The position numbers and the translations under genes are program-made. This document shows positions 1-7,670 of a DNA stretch of 64,000 nt, piece after piece. Source of the stretch: Pseudooceanicola sediminis (GTDB taxonomy: Bacteria; Pseudomonadota; Alphaproteobacteria; Rhodobacterales; Rhodobacteraceae); assembly GCF_003575965.1 (NCBI RefSeq), contig NZ_QWJJ01000013.1, forward strand, positions 88,359 through 152,358. Reading direction: 5' to 3'. Below the pieces are notes generated by a model. The model had not been told where the DNA came from, searched no databases, and saw only the letters and a list, made by a program, of their open reading frames with translations. Each line of letters begins with the position of its first letter. The stretch's first letter is position 1.

Positions 1-1128
1 ATCGACTGCGAACATGGTGATCTGCTGGCCGTCGGCTCGGCCCCCACCTTCGATCCCAACCTCTTTGTCGAAGGCATCTCGGTCACCGATTACCGCGCCC
101 TGACGGAAAACAAGTATCGCCCCCTCGCCGCCAAGGCGGTGCAGGGCATCTATCCGCCCGGGTCCACCTTCAAGATGGTCGTGGCGCTGGCCGGGCTCGA
201 GGCTGGCGTGATCGGCCCCGAAGACACCTTCTACTGCCCCGGCTACATCGAGGTTTCGAACCGCCGCTTTCACTGCTGGAAACGCGGCGGACACGGCTCG
301 GTCAATCTTGAGGGCTCGCTGCAACACTCCTGCGACGTATTCTATTACGAACTGGCCATGCAGGTCGGCATCGAAAAGATCTCGGAAATGGCGATGAAGC
401 TGGGCATCGGCGTGCACCACGACCTTCCGATGTCCGCCGTTGCCACCGGCCTTGCCCCCACCAAGGAATGGAAGCGCACCGTGCGCGGGCAGGACTGGGT
501 GATCGGCGATACCGTCAACTCCGCCATCGGGCAGGGTTTCGTGCTGGCCTCGCCGCTGCAACTGGCGATCATGGCGTCGCGCGTCGCCACCGGGCGCAAC
601 GTGACCCCCCGCATCATCAAGAGCATCGACGGCGTCGAACAGCCCTCCGGATCGGGCGAAAGCCTCGGGCTGAACCCCAACAACCTGCGTCACGTCCGCC
701 AGGGCATGTTCGAGGTGTCCAACAACCGCCGCGGCACCGGCTATGGCGCGCGCATCATCGCCGAGGGCTACCGCATGGCGGGCAAGTCCGGCACGTCCCA
801 GGTCCGCAACATCTCCGCCGCCGAACGCGCCGCCGGGGTGACCAGCAACGCCGACCTGCCCTGGGAACGTCGCGACCACGCGCTCTGGGTCGATTTCGCG
901 CCCTTCGACAACCCCAAGGTCGCCGTCTGCGTCGTCGTGGAACACGGCAGCGGGGGCTCCTCCACCGCGGCGCCGATCGCCCGCGACATCACCCTCCAGG
1001 CCCTGTTCGAAGGTGACCCGCCGCTCGATGCCTACCCCGCAAAAGACCGCGACGCCGTGCGCGAACGCCAGGAGCGCCTGCGCGCCCTGCGCCCCGACGT
1101 CGAGCGAGAGAAGAAGAGCCGCGCATGA
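1..1128 (+). CDS. mrdA: Penicillin-binding protein 2 (peptidoglycan transpeptidase), 5'-truncated
   Basis: This is the C-terminal 375 residues of PBP2, the transpeptidase of the rod-shape elongation complex, which cross-links peptidoglycan in the periplasm. The frame is open from base 1, so the N-terminal membrane anchor and dimerisation domain lie outside the window. The three penicillin-binding motifs are visible: PPGSTFK with the acylated Ser (about residue 55), the SCD form of SxN in HSCDVFYY (about 110), and KSGTS (262-266). The stop overlaps the rodA start by four bases (ATGA), which implies translational coupling with its glycosyltransferase partner. A GTG at 139 is internal and is not the start. 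Confidence 0.95.
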   Translation: MDCEHGDLLAVGSAPTFDPNLFVEGISVTDYRALTENKYRPLAAKAVQGIYPPGSTFKMVVALAGLEAGVIGPEDTFYCPGYIEVSNRRFHCWKRGGHGSVNLEGSLQHSCDVFYYELAMQVGIEKISEMAMKLGIGVHHDLPMSAVATGLAPTKEWKRTVRGQDWVIGDTVNSAIGQGFVLASPLQLAIMASRVATGRNVTPRIIKSIDGVEQPSGSGESLGLNPNNLRHVRQGMFEVSNNRRGTGYGARIIAEGYRMAGKSGTSQVRNISAAERAAGVTSNADLPWERRDHALWVDFAPFDNPKVAVCVVVEHGSGGSSTAAPIARDITLQALFEGDPPLDAYPAKDRDAVRERQERLRALRPDVEREKKSRA

Positions 1129-2264
1129 GCTATCTTGAATATGCCGTCAAAACCACGCCGTCCGGCCTGCGCAAGGTGCTCTATCTGAACTGGCCGCTGG
1201 CGCTGCTGCTGACGGCGGTCGCCTCGGTCGGCTTCCTGATGCTCTATTCCGTCGCAGGCGGCAGCTTCACCCCCTGGGCCGAACCGCAGATGAAACGCTT
1301 TGCCCTCGGCCTCGCGGTCATGTTCGCCGTCGGCATGGTGCCGATCTGGTTCTGGCGCAATATCTCGGGCGTCGCCTACGGCATCTCTCTCATGCTGCTG
1401 ATCGCGGTCGAACTGTTCGGTTCCATCGGCATGGGTGCACAACGCTGGATCGACCTCGGCCCGCTGCGCCTGCAACCCTCCGAACTGATGAAGATCGCGC
1501 TGGTGATGTTCCTCGCCGCCTATTACGACTGGCTGCCCGCGCGCAAGGTCAGCCACCCGGTCTGGGTCATCCTGCCCGTGTTGATCATCCTCGTGCCCAC
1601 CTTCCTGGTGCTCAAGCAACCCGACCTCGGCACCGCCATCCTGTTGCTGACCGGCGGCGGCGCGGTGATGTTCATCGCCGGGGTCCACTGGGCCTATTTC
1701 GTCGCCGTCATCGCCGGGGCCGTCGGCCTCGTCTCGGCGGTCTTCGAAAGCCGGGGCACCGACTGGCAGCTGATCAAGAACTACCAGTTCCGCCGCATCG
1801 ACACCTTCCTCGATCCCTCCACCGATCCGCTGGGCGCGGGCTATCACATCACCCAGTCCAAGATCGCCCTCGGCTCGGGGGGCTGGGCGGGCCGCGGCTA
1901 CATGCAGGGCACGCAATCACGCCTCAACTTCCTGCCCGAAAAACACACCGACTTCATCTTCACCACCCTGGCCGAGGAATTCGGCTTTGTCGGCGGCATC
2001 GCCCTGCTGGTGCTCTACGCCTTGATCATCATGTTCTGCGTCTCCTCGGCGATGACCAACCAGAACCGGTACGCGGCACTGCTCACCCTCGGCATCACCA
2101 CGACCTTCTTCCTGTTCTTCGCCGTCAACATGTCGATGGTGATGGGCCTCGCCCCCGTGGTCGGCGTGCCCCTGCCACTGGTCAGCTACGGCGGCTCGGC
2201 CATGCTGGTGCTGATGCTGGCCTTCGGGCTGGTGCAAAGCGCGCATATCCACAAACCCCGCTAA
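1125..2264 (+). CDS. rodA: Rod-shape peptidoglycan glycosyltransferase RodA (SEDS family)
   Basis: RodA polymerises lipid II into glycan strands as the SEDS partner of PBP2 in the elongasome. The 379-residue protein is almost wholly hydrophobic with about ten membrane spans. It carries the family features: the QPSELMK motif near residue 120, KQPDLGTA near 165, the FLPEKHTDFIF stretch near 270 and the C-terminal PLPLVSYGGSAML signature. The ATG overlaps the mrdA stop (ATGA). The length is normal for the family, and FtsW would usually lie beside division genes instead. A REP element follows the stop. Confidence 0.96.
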   Translation: MSYLEYAVKTTPSGLRKVLYLNWPLALLLTAVASVGFLMLYSVAGGSFTPWAEPQMKRFALGLAVMFAVGMVPIWFWRNISGVAYGISLMLLIAVELFGSIGMGAQRWIDLGPLRLQPSELMKIALVMFLAAYYDWLPARKVSHPVWVILPVLIILVPTFLVLKQPDLGTAILLLTGGGAVMFIAGVHWAYFVAVIAGAVGLVSAVFESRGTDWQLIKNYQFRRIDTFLDPSTDPLGAGYHITQSKIALGSGGWAGRGYMQGTQSRLNFLPEKHTDFIFTTLAEEFGFVGGIALLVLYALIIMFCVSSAMTNQNRYAALLTLGITTTFFLFFAVNMSMVMGLAPVVGVPLPLVSYGGSAMLVLMLAFGLVQSAHIHKPR

Positions 2265-2295
2265 TGCGCAGCGCAGGTGGTGTGAGGCACTCCAA

Positions 2296-2317
2296 GGCGG
2301 GGTGAACCCCGCCCTAC
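2296..2317 (-). repeat. Solitary REP element (22 bp), same family as the RAYT-linked copies
   Basis: This 22-base imperfect palindrome reads GGCGGGGTGAACCCCGCC followed by CTAC. It is identical to the copies at 60173-60194 and 60457-60478 and is the reverse complement of the one at 60081-60102. It lies between rodA and the next gene, a typical REP position, and could fold into a hairpin in the rodA transcript. It has no inverted partner nearby, unlike the copies at about 60 kb. Confidence 0.85.
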
Positions 2318-2377
2318 ACCTCCCCGGCGCATCCTGTTAGCCTGCTCCGGACACACGCAAGACCTGCCGGAGGCCCC

Positions 2378-3307
2378 ATGATCAACGTGCTCTACGCCGC
2401 GACATCCCCCACCTGGGAAGAATACGAAGCCCCCCTGCGCCGCGCCTTCGATGCCGCCGGCCTGCCCGTCACCCTAAGCCGCGATATAGCGCCCGAACAG
2501 GTCGACTACATCGTCTACGCCCCGAAATCCGACCTGACCGATTTCACCCCCTATACCAACACCAAGGCCGTGCTGAACCTCTGGGCGGGGGTCGAGGGGA
2601 TCGTGGGCAACCAGACCCTGACGCAACCGCTCTGCCGCATGGTCGATCACGGGTTGGAACGCGGCATGATCGAATGGGTCACTGGCCACACCCTGCGCCA
2701 CCACCTCGACATCGACTATTTTCTCGCCCGCCAGTCGGGCTCCTGGGAACCCTTCGTGCCCCCGCTGGCGCAGGATCGCCCCGTCACCGTCCTCGGCCTG
2801 GGCGAACTCGGCCGGGCCTGCGCAGTGACCCTCTCCCAGCTCGGCTTTCCCGTCACCGGGTGGAGCCGCACGCAGAAACAGATCGACGGCCTCACCTGCC
2901 TCTCCGGCCCCGACGGGCTGGAACAGGCCCTCTCCACCGCGCAAATCCTCATCCTGCTGCTGCCGCTCACAGCCGAAACGACAGACCTGCTCGACTCCAC
3001 CCGCCTCGCACAGCTGCCAAAGGGTGCCTGTATCCTGAACCCCGGTCGCGGCCCGCTGATCGTCGACGCGGCCCTGATCGCGGCACTGGACAGCGGCCAG
3101 ATCGCCCGCGCCACGCTGGATGTCTTCCGCCAGGAACCGCTGCCCCCCGAACATCCCTTCTGGGCCCATCCGCAGGTCACGGTCTGCCCGCATATCGCCT
3201 CTGAAACCCGCGCCAGTACCGCAGCCGAGGTCATTGCCGAAAACATCCGTCGCGGCGAAGCGGGAGAGGACCTGCTGTTCCGCGTCGACCGGACCCGCGG
3301 CTACTGA
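2378..3307 (+). CDS. ghrA: Glyoxylate/hydroxypyruvate reductase A-like D-2-hydroxyacid dehydrogenase
   Basis: A 309-residue member of the D-isomer-specific 2-hydroxyacid dehydrogenases, of the GhrA type that reduces glyoxylate and hydroxypyruvate with NAD(P)H in the cytosol. The nucleotide-binding glycine motif is GLGELGRA near residue 140. The catalytic elements are visible as NPGRGPLI with the substrate Arg (about 230), the Glu in DVFRQEPLP (about 255) and the acid-base His in CPHIAS (about 278). GGAGG precedes the ATG at 2378. It is probably monocistronic, as the next gene is on the other strand. The exact 2-keto acid substrate cannot be read from sequence. Confidence 0.88.
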   Translation: MINVLYAATSPTWEEYEAPLRRAFDAAGLPVTLSRDIAPEQVDYIVYAPKSDLTDFTPYTNTKAVLNLWAGVEGIVGNQTLTQPLCRMVDHGLERGMIEWVTGHTLRHHLDIDYFLARQSGSWEPFVPPLAQDRPVTVLGLGELGRACAVTLSQLGFPVTGWSRTQKQIDGLTCLSGPDGLEQALSTAQILILLLPLTAETTDLLDSTRLAQLPKGACILNPGRGPLIVDAALIAALDSGQIARATLDVFRQEPLPPEHPFWAHPQVTVCPHIASETRASTAAEVIAENIRRGEAGEDLLFRVDRTRGY

Positions 3308-3360
3308 GGCACGACGCAGAAACCCGGGCGCGCAACCCAGACAGGATCAGCACAGGGTCG

Positions 3361-4053
3361 TTACCGGGGCCGCTTCAGCGGCGGCTCCTCGCCCCCCCGG
3401 CGCACCTTAGGCGCCGAACGGCGCAATGGCGGCTCCGATCGCCCGCCCACCTTGGGATAGGTCTCGACCACGGGACCGCCCCGCGTCTGGCGCGCCCCAC
3501 GACCAATACCCCCCCTGTCACTGCCACCCCTGCCTGCACCGCGCCCGCGCCGCTTCGTGCCGCTGCGACGAAACGGCCAGATCAGCATGCGCAGCAGCCC
3601 AAGCAGCAGCGACAGCAAGACAGCCCCCAGCACGAATCCCGCCCCGGCAAAGGTCACCCCCTCAAAGGTGACGGGCAGCGCCGGCTCGAAATCCTCCAAC
3701 GCGCGGCGCGCAACCTCCCGGTCAGTCATGTGCCGGGCATAATAGACCCGCTCGAACGCCCCCGCGCCGCTCAGCAGCGCCAGGTCGGCCCGCAGGACCT
3801 CCAACCGCGCAAAGGCCCGTGCCATGTCCTGATGCCGCCGCCCGATAAAGCCATCGGAGCCCATGCTCTCCAGCGCGGCCTCCCGGCTCAACCCTTCGGC
3901 CGCCGCAGAGGCATCGAAATCGGCCGTCACCACGCTCAGCTCATCCACCGCCCCGGCAAGGCGCTGTCGGTACTGCTGGGTAAACTCCGGAAATTGCGAC
4001 AGCCCGGCCGCCCCGGCAATGCCACCTGCCAGCACAATCATGCGCAAGAACAT
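3361..4053 (-). CDS. DUF2937 family membrane protein with Arg/Gly-rich tail
   Basis: The N-terminal part (FLRMIVLAGGIAGAAGL, then a helical segment with FPEFTQQYRQRLAG) matches the DUF2937 family as I know it; its function is unknown. An N-terminal hydrophobic helix and a second one near residues 140-162 suggest two membrane spans around an extracytoplasmic loop. After residue 165 comes a strongly basic low-complexity tail of about 60 residues rich in Arg, Gly and Pro (RRGRGAGRGG-type runs), probably cytoplasmic. I chose the ATG at 4053 because AGGAGG sits just upstream; a longer frame reaching 4191 would run through a repeat array. The gene lies downstream of proS on the same strand, 236 bp away. 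Confidence 0.8.
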   Translation of the reverse strand: MFLRMIVLAGGIAGAAGLSQFPEFTQQYRQRLAGAVDELSVVTADFDASAAAEGLSREAALESMGSDGFIGRRHQDMARAFARLEVLRADLALLSGAGAFERVYYARHMTDREVARRALEDFEPALPVTFEGVTFAGAGFVLGAVLLSLLLGLLRMLIWPFRRSGTKRRGRGAGRGGSDRGGIGRGARQTRGGPVVETYPKVGGRSEPPLRRSAPKVRRGGEEPPLKRPR

Positions 4054-4128
4054 ACCCTGCCTCCTGGGGTCTCCCGGGCCATCGCGCAGCCGAACCCACT
4101 GCACCGCCGACACCGGAACATCGAATTC

Positions 4129-4172
4129 CGCACCGTTCACATACAGCCAAGATACCGTCAGGATACCGACGT
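4129..4172 (-). repeat. 11-bp direct-repeat array, copy A (4 units)
   Basis: On the minus strand four 11-bp units run head to tail: ACGTCGGTATC, CTGACGGTATC, TTGGCTGTATG, TGAACGGTGCG. The same four-unit layout, with the first unit starting ACGTCGGTAT, recurs at 47442-47485 and 57437-57480. This copy lies 75 bp upstream of the DUF2937 start codon, a position suited to transcription control. The 11-bp period puts units on one face of the helix, as in arrays bound by OmpR/PhoB-type regulators; that comparison is inference. Confidence 0.7.
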
Positions 4173-4289
4173 CGCAATCCGGCCATTTCAATCACTTAGG
4201 CGCAAAAGACCGCAATTTGCCGACGGGCTCGCTCATCTGGCCGGAAATACCCCCGCCGGAGGCACCCGCAGGTGCGACCGGCCCACCGC

Positions 4290-5627
4290 TCACAGGTTGG
4301 CGTAAATCCCCGCCACCTTCGCAACAGCCTGTTCCGGCGTCAGTTCCTCGCTCTCGCCCGTCCGCCGGCTGGTCAGCTCGACCACACCGTTCTTCAGGCC
4401 GCGCGGACCCACGGTGATCCGCCAGGGCAACCCGATCAGATCCATCGTGGCGAACTTGCCCCCCGCGCGCTCGTTGCGGTCATCATACAACGGCTCCAGC
4501 CCCAGTTTCACGAACTGCGCATACAGCGCCTCGCAGGCCGCATCCGCCTCGCCGTCGCCGCTCTTCAGGTTGACGATGCCAACATGAAACGGCGTCACGC
4601 CCTCGGGCCAGATAATGCCCTTGTCGTCGTGGCTCGCCTCGATGATTGCGCCCAGCAGGCGGCTCACACCAATGCCATGGCTGCCCATATGCACGGCAAC
4701 AGGCTTGCCATCCGGGCCCTGCACGGTCGCGCCCATTGCATCGGAATACTTTGTTCCGAAATAGAAAATCTGGCCAACCTCGATACCGCGCGCAACCCGG
4801 CGACGCTCTTCGGGGACCTCGTTGAACAGCGCCTCGTCATGGGTTTCGTCGGTGCGGGCATAACGGCTGGTGAACTCTTCCAGCACAGCCTGGCAGGCTT
4901 CGACCGAATCGTAATCGATCTCGCGCTTGCCGAATTTCAGATCGGTGATCTCAGCATCATAGAACACCTCCGACTCCCCCGTCTCGGCCAGCACCAGGAA
5001 TTCATGGGTATCATCGCCGCCGATCGGCCCCGAATCCGCCCGCATCGGAATCGCCTGCAATCCCATCCGCTCGTAGGTGCGCAGATAGCTCACAAGGTGG
5101 CGATTGTAGGCGTGCAGCGCATCTTCCTTGGTCAGGTCAAAGTTGTAGCCGTCCTTCATCAGGAACTCGCGGCCCCGCATCACGCCAAAGCGCGGGCGGA
5201 TCTCGTCACGGAATTTCCACTGGATATGGTACAGCGTCAGCGGCAGATCCTTGTACGAGCTGACGTTGGAGCGGAAGATATCGGTGATCATCTCCTCGTT
5301 CGTCGGCCCGTACAGCATGTCCCGATCCTGGCGGTCGCGAATGCGCAGCATCTCGGGTCCATAGGCATCGTAACGCCCTGATTCCTTCCACAAATCCGCG
5401 GATTGCAGGGTCGGCATCAGCATCGGGATATGGCCCGCGCGCACCTGTTCCTCGTGCACGATTCTCTCGATGTTCTTCAACACCTTGTACCCCAGCGGCA
5501 ACCAGGAATAGATCCCGGCGCTGGCCTGTTTGATCATCCCCGCACGCAGCATCAGCCGATGGCTGACGATCTGCGCCTCGGAGGGGGTCTCCTTGAGAAC
5601 GGGCAGGAAATAGCGGGACAGACGCAT
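4290..5627 (-). CDS. proS: Prolyl-tRNA synthetase, short alphaproteobacterial form
   Basis: ProS charges tRNA-Pro with proline. At 445 residues it lacks the roughly 180-residue editing insertion found in E. coli ProS, as expected for the alphaproteobacterial form. Class II motifs are present: motif 2 region [21 protein letters not shown] (about 135-155, so the insertion point is simply closed) and motif 3 [13 protein letters not shown] (about 320). The C-terminal anticodon-binding domain follows and ends with the [15 protein letters not shown] stretch. I chose the ATG at 5627, which gives [13 protein letters not shown], the usual start; an in-frame GTG lies two codons upstream. Confidence 0.96.
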   Translation of the reverse strand: MRLSRYFLPVLKETPSEAQIVSHRLMLRAGMIKQASAGIYSWLPLGYKVLKNIERIVHEEQVRAGHIPMLMPTLQSADLWKESGRYDAYGPEMLRIRDRQDRDMLYGPTNEEMITDIFRSNVSSYKDLPLTLYHIQWKFRDEIRPRFGVMRGREFLMKDGYNFDLTKEDALHAYNRHLVSYLRTYERMGLQAIPMRADSGPIGGDDTHEFLVLAETGESEVFYDAEITDLKFGKREIDYDSVEACQAVLEEFTSRYARTDETHDEALFNEVPEERRRVARGIEVGQIFYFGTKYSDAMGATVQGPDGKPVAVHMGSHGIGVSRLLGAIIEASHDDKGIIWPEGVTPFHVGIVNLKSGDGEADAACEALYAQFVKLGLEPLYDDRNERAGGKFATMDLIGLPWRITVGPRGLKNGVVELTSRRTGESEELTPEQAVAKVAGIYANL

Positions 5628-5800
5628 GTACACGGGCCTTTCAGGGTCTCATCAGGCCTTGGTTTATTGAAAGGCGCGCGCACCGGCAATGGCAATTCCA
5701 CGCGCGGTACGCCGCAATCACGCGTGTCTCCGGCCCTGTTGGTGCTTGAATTCCCAACGCCACAAGGTGAGATAGGGACAGATACGAAGGAGACTGCCCC

Positions 5801-6886
5801 GTGGCCCTGCCTGTTCGCCAGCAGCTGAAATACTGGATCATCGCAGCCGTGGTGTTCTTCATCGCGCTCTGGTGGCTGGGGGGCGTCATCATGCCCTTCC
5901 TGCTGGGCGGTGCCGTTGCCTATTTCCTCGATCCCGTCGCGGATCGCATTGAACGTCTCGGGGCGTCGCGCGGGCTGGCAACAGCCATCATAACCCTTTG
6001 CGCTGTCTTTATTTTCGTGCTTCTGGCGCTTCTGGTCGTGCCGACGCTGGTCAACCAGACCATCCAGCTTTTCGATACAGCGCCCAAGTTGTTCCAGGAT
6101 CTGCAATCCTTTCTGACCCAGCATTTCCCGCAAATGCAGGACCAGGATTCGACGATGCGAAAATCGCTGATCGCTGTTGGCGAAACCATCCAGTCCAAGG
6201 GCGGTGAGTTCCTCAACACCGCCCTTGCCTCGGTCGGCACCCTGCTGAACATGGTCGTTCTTTTCGTCATCGTGCCCGTCGTGGCGTTCTACCTGCTCTA
6301 CGACTGGGACAATATGGTGGCGGAAATCGACAGCCTGCTGCCCCGCGATCACGCCCCCACCATTCGTCACCTCGCCCGCGAGATCGACCGGACTCTGGCC
6401 GGGTTCATCCGGGGCATGGGCTCGGTCTGTCTGATCCTGGGCACCTATTACGCCATTGCGCTGATGCTGGTGGGCCTGCAATTCGGGCTGGTCGTCGGGG
6501 CCGTCGCCGGGCTGATCACCTTCATTCCATATGTCGGCGCGGTGGTCGGCGGCTCGCTCGCCATCGGCCTGGCCCTGTTTCAGTTCTGGGGCGACTGGCT
6601 GCCCATCGGGTTGGTCGCGGGGATCTTCGTGATCGGTCAGATGGTCGAGGGAAACTTTCTGACGCCAAAGCTGGTAGGCGGCTCCGTAGGCCTGCATCCC
6701 GTCTGGCTGATTTTCGCGCTGTCGGCCTTTGGCTCGCTCTTCGGGTTCGTCGGGATGCTGGCCGCCGTCCCGCTGGCGGCCGCTATTGGCGTCGTGGCGC
6801 GGTTCATGGTCGCCCGCTATCGCCAGAGCAGCCTTTACAAGGGTACCACCCTGACGCCGCCGACGTCGGTCCGCGACCCGGAATAA
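5801..6886 (+). CDS. AI-2E family transporter (PerM-like permease)
   Basis: A 361-residue inner-membrane protein of the AI-2E/PerM permease family (PF01594), with an N-terminal hairpin of two spans, a long soluble helical stretch (about residues 70-130) and five to six C-terminal spans. The family signatures FIPYVGAVVGG (about 245) and the MVEGNFLTPKLVGGSVGLHP stretch (about 283-302) are clear. Members move AI-2, ions or other small molecules, so the substrate is open. The start is GTG at 5801, supported by AAGGAG upstream. hdaA follows after four bases, so the two are probably co-transcribed, an arrangement I know from related genomes. Confidence 0.9.
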   Translation: MALPVRQQLKYWIIAAVVFFIALWWLGGVIMPFLLGGAVAYFLDPVADRIERLGASRGLATAIITLCAVFIFVLLALLVVPTLVNQTIQLFDTAPKLFQDLQSFLTQHFPQMQDQDSTMRKSLIAVGETIQSKGGEFLNTALASVGTLLNMVVLFVIVPVVAFYLLYDWDNMVAEIDSLLPRDHAPTIRHLAREIDRTLAGFIRGMGSVCLILGTYYAIALMLVGLQFGLVVGAVAGLITFIPYVGAVVGGSLAIGLALFQFWGDWLPIGLVAGIFVIGQMVEGNFLTPKLVGGSVGLHPVWLIFALSAFGSLFGFVGMLAAVPLAAAIGVVARFMVARYRQSSLYKGTTLTPPTSVRDPE

Positions 6887-6890
6887 GACC

Positions 6891-7589
6891 ATGAAAGACC
6901 GTCAGAAAAGCCTGCCCCTACAGCCCGCCGAGGCCGCCATGGGCCGGGACGACTTCATCGTCGGCCCCGGAAACGAGGTTGCCTTTGCGATGCTGGAAAG
7001 CTGGCCGCAGGGCTGGAGCGCGCGCAAACTCGCGCTCGTCGGTCCCGGTGGCGCGGGCAAGACTCACCTGACCCGCATCTGGGCCGCCACCAGCGGCGCC
7101 AGCATCCTGTCCGCCGTCGATCTTGCGCACGCCGACATTCCGGCGCTATCGCACGGACCTGTCGCGGTCGAGGATGTGCCAGCCATAGCCGGCGACCGCG
7201 CCGCCGAAGAGGCGCTGTTTCACCTGCACAACCTGACCCTGGCCGAGGGCAACACGTTGCTGGTGACCGCCCGCAACGCGCCTTCTCGCTGGCCCCTGAC
7301 CATCCCGGATCTTGCCAGCCGGATGCAGGCCTGCCCCACCGTCATGATCGACGCGCCGGACGATGCGTTGCTGGGCGGGCTGCTGATCAAGTTCTTCACC
7401 GATCATCAGATCATGCCGAACCCCGATGTCATCCCGTTTCTTCTGCCCCGCATCGAACGGTCTTTCAGTGCCGCCCGGCGCATTGCCGCGGCACTGGACG
7501 CGCAGTCGCTCGCGGAAAAACGTCCCGTAACGCGCTCCATGGCGGCAAGGGTCCTTGAATGGCTGGAACAAGAAGCTTCGCGGCGATAA
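6891..7589 (+). CDS. hdaA: DnaA-related regulator HdaA (regulatory inactivation of DnaA)
   Basis: A 232-residue protein equivalent to the AAA+ domain of DnaA without the DNA-binding domain. Hda/HdaA binds the sliding clamp and stimulates ATP hydrolysis by DnaA to prevent re-initiation of replication. The N-terminal QKSLPLQP is consistent with the clamp-binding peptide of the family (Q..L.L form). Walker A is GPGGAGKTHL near residue 50, and the Walker B region is degenerate (VAVEDVPA). A box VII-like Arg lies in the SFSAARRIAAALD helix. It starts four bases after the permease gene. Confidence 0.92.
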   Translation: MKDRQKSLPLQPAEAAMGRDDFIVGPGNEVAFAMLESWPQGWSARKLALVGPGGAGKTHLTRIWAATSGASILSAVDLAHADIPALSHGPVAVEDVPAIAGDRAAEEALFHLHNLTLAEGNTLLVTARNAPSRWPLTIPDLASRMQACPTVMIDAPDDALLGGLLIKFFTDHQIMPNPDVIPFLLPRIERSFSAARRIAAALDAQSLAEKRPVTRSMAARVLEWLEQEASRR

Positions 7590-7670
7590 GGTAACGCCAG
7601 GGTGGCAATTTCCAGGGCCAGATCACGATAACCCCGTAAAACTGTTACGAACTTCCGGCAAGCAGGCGAT

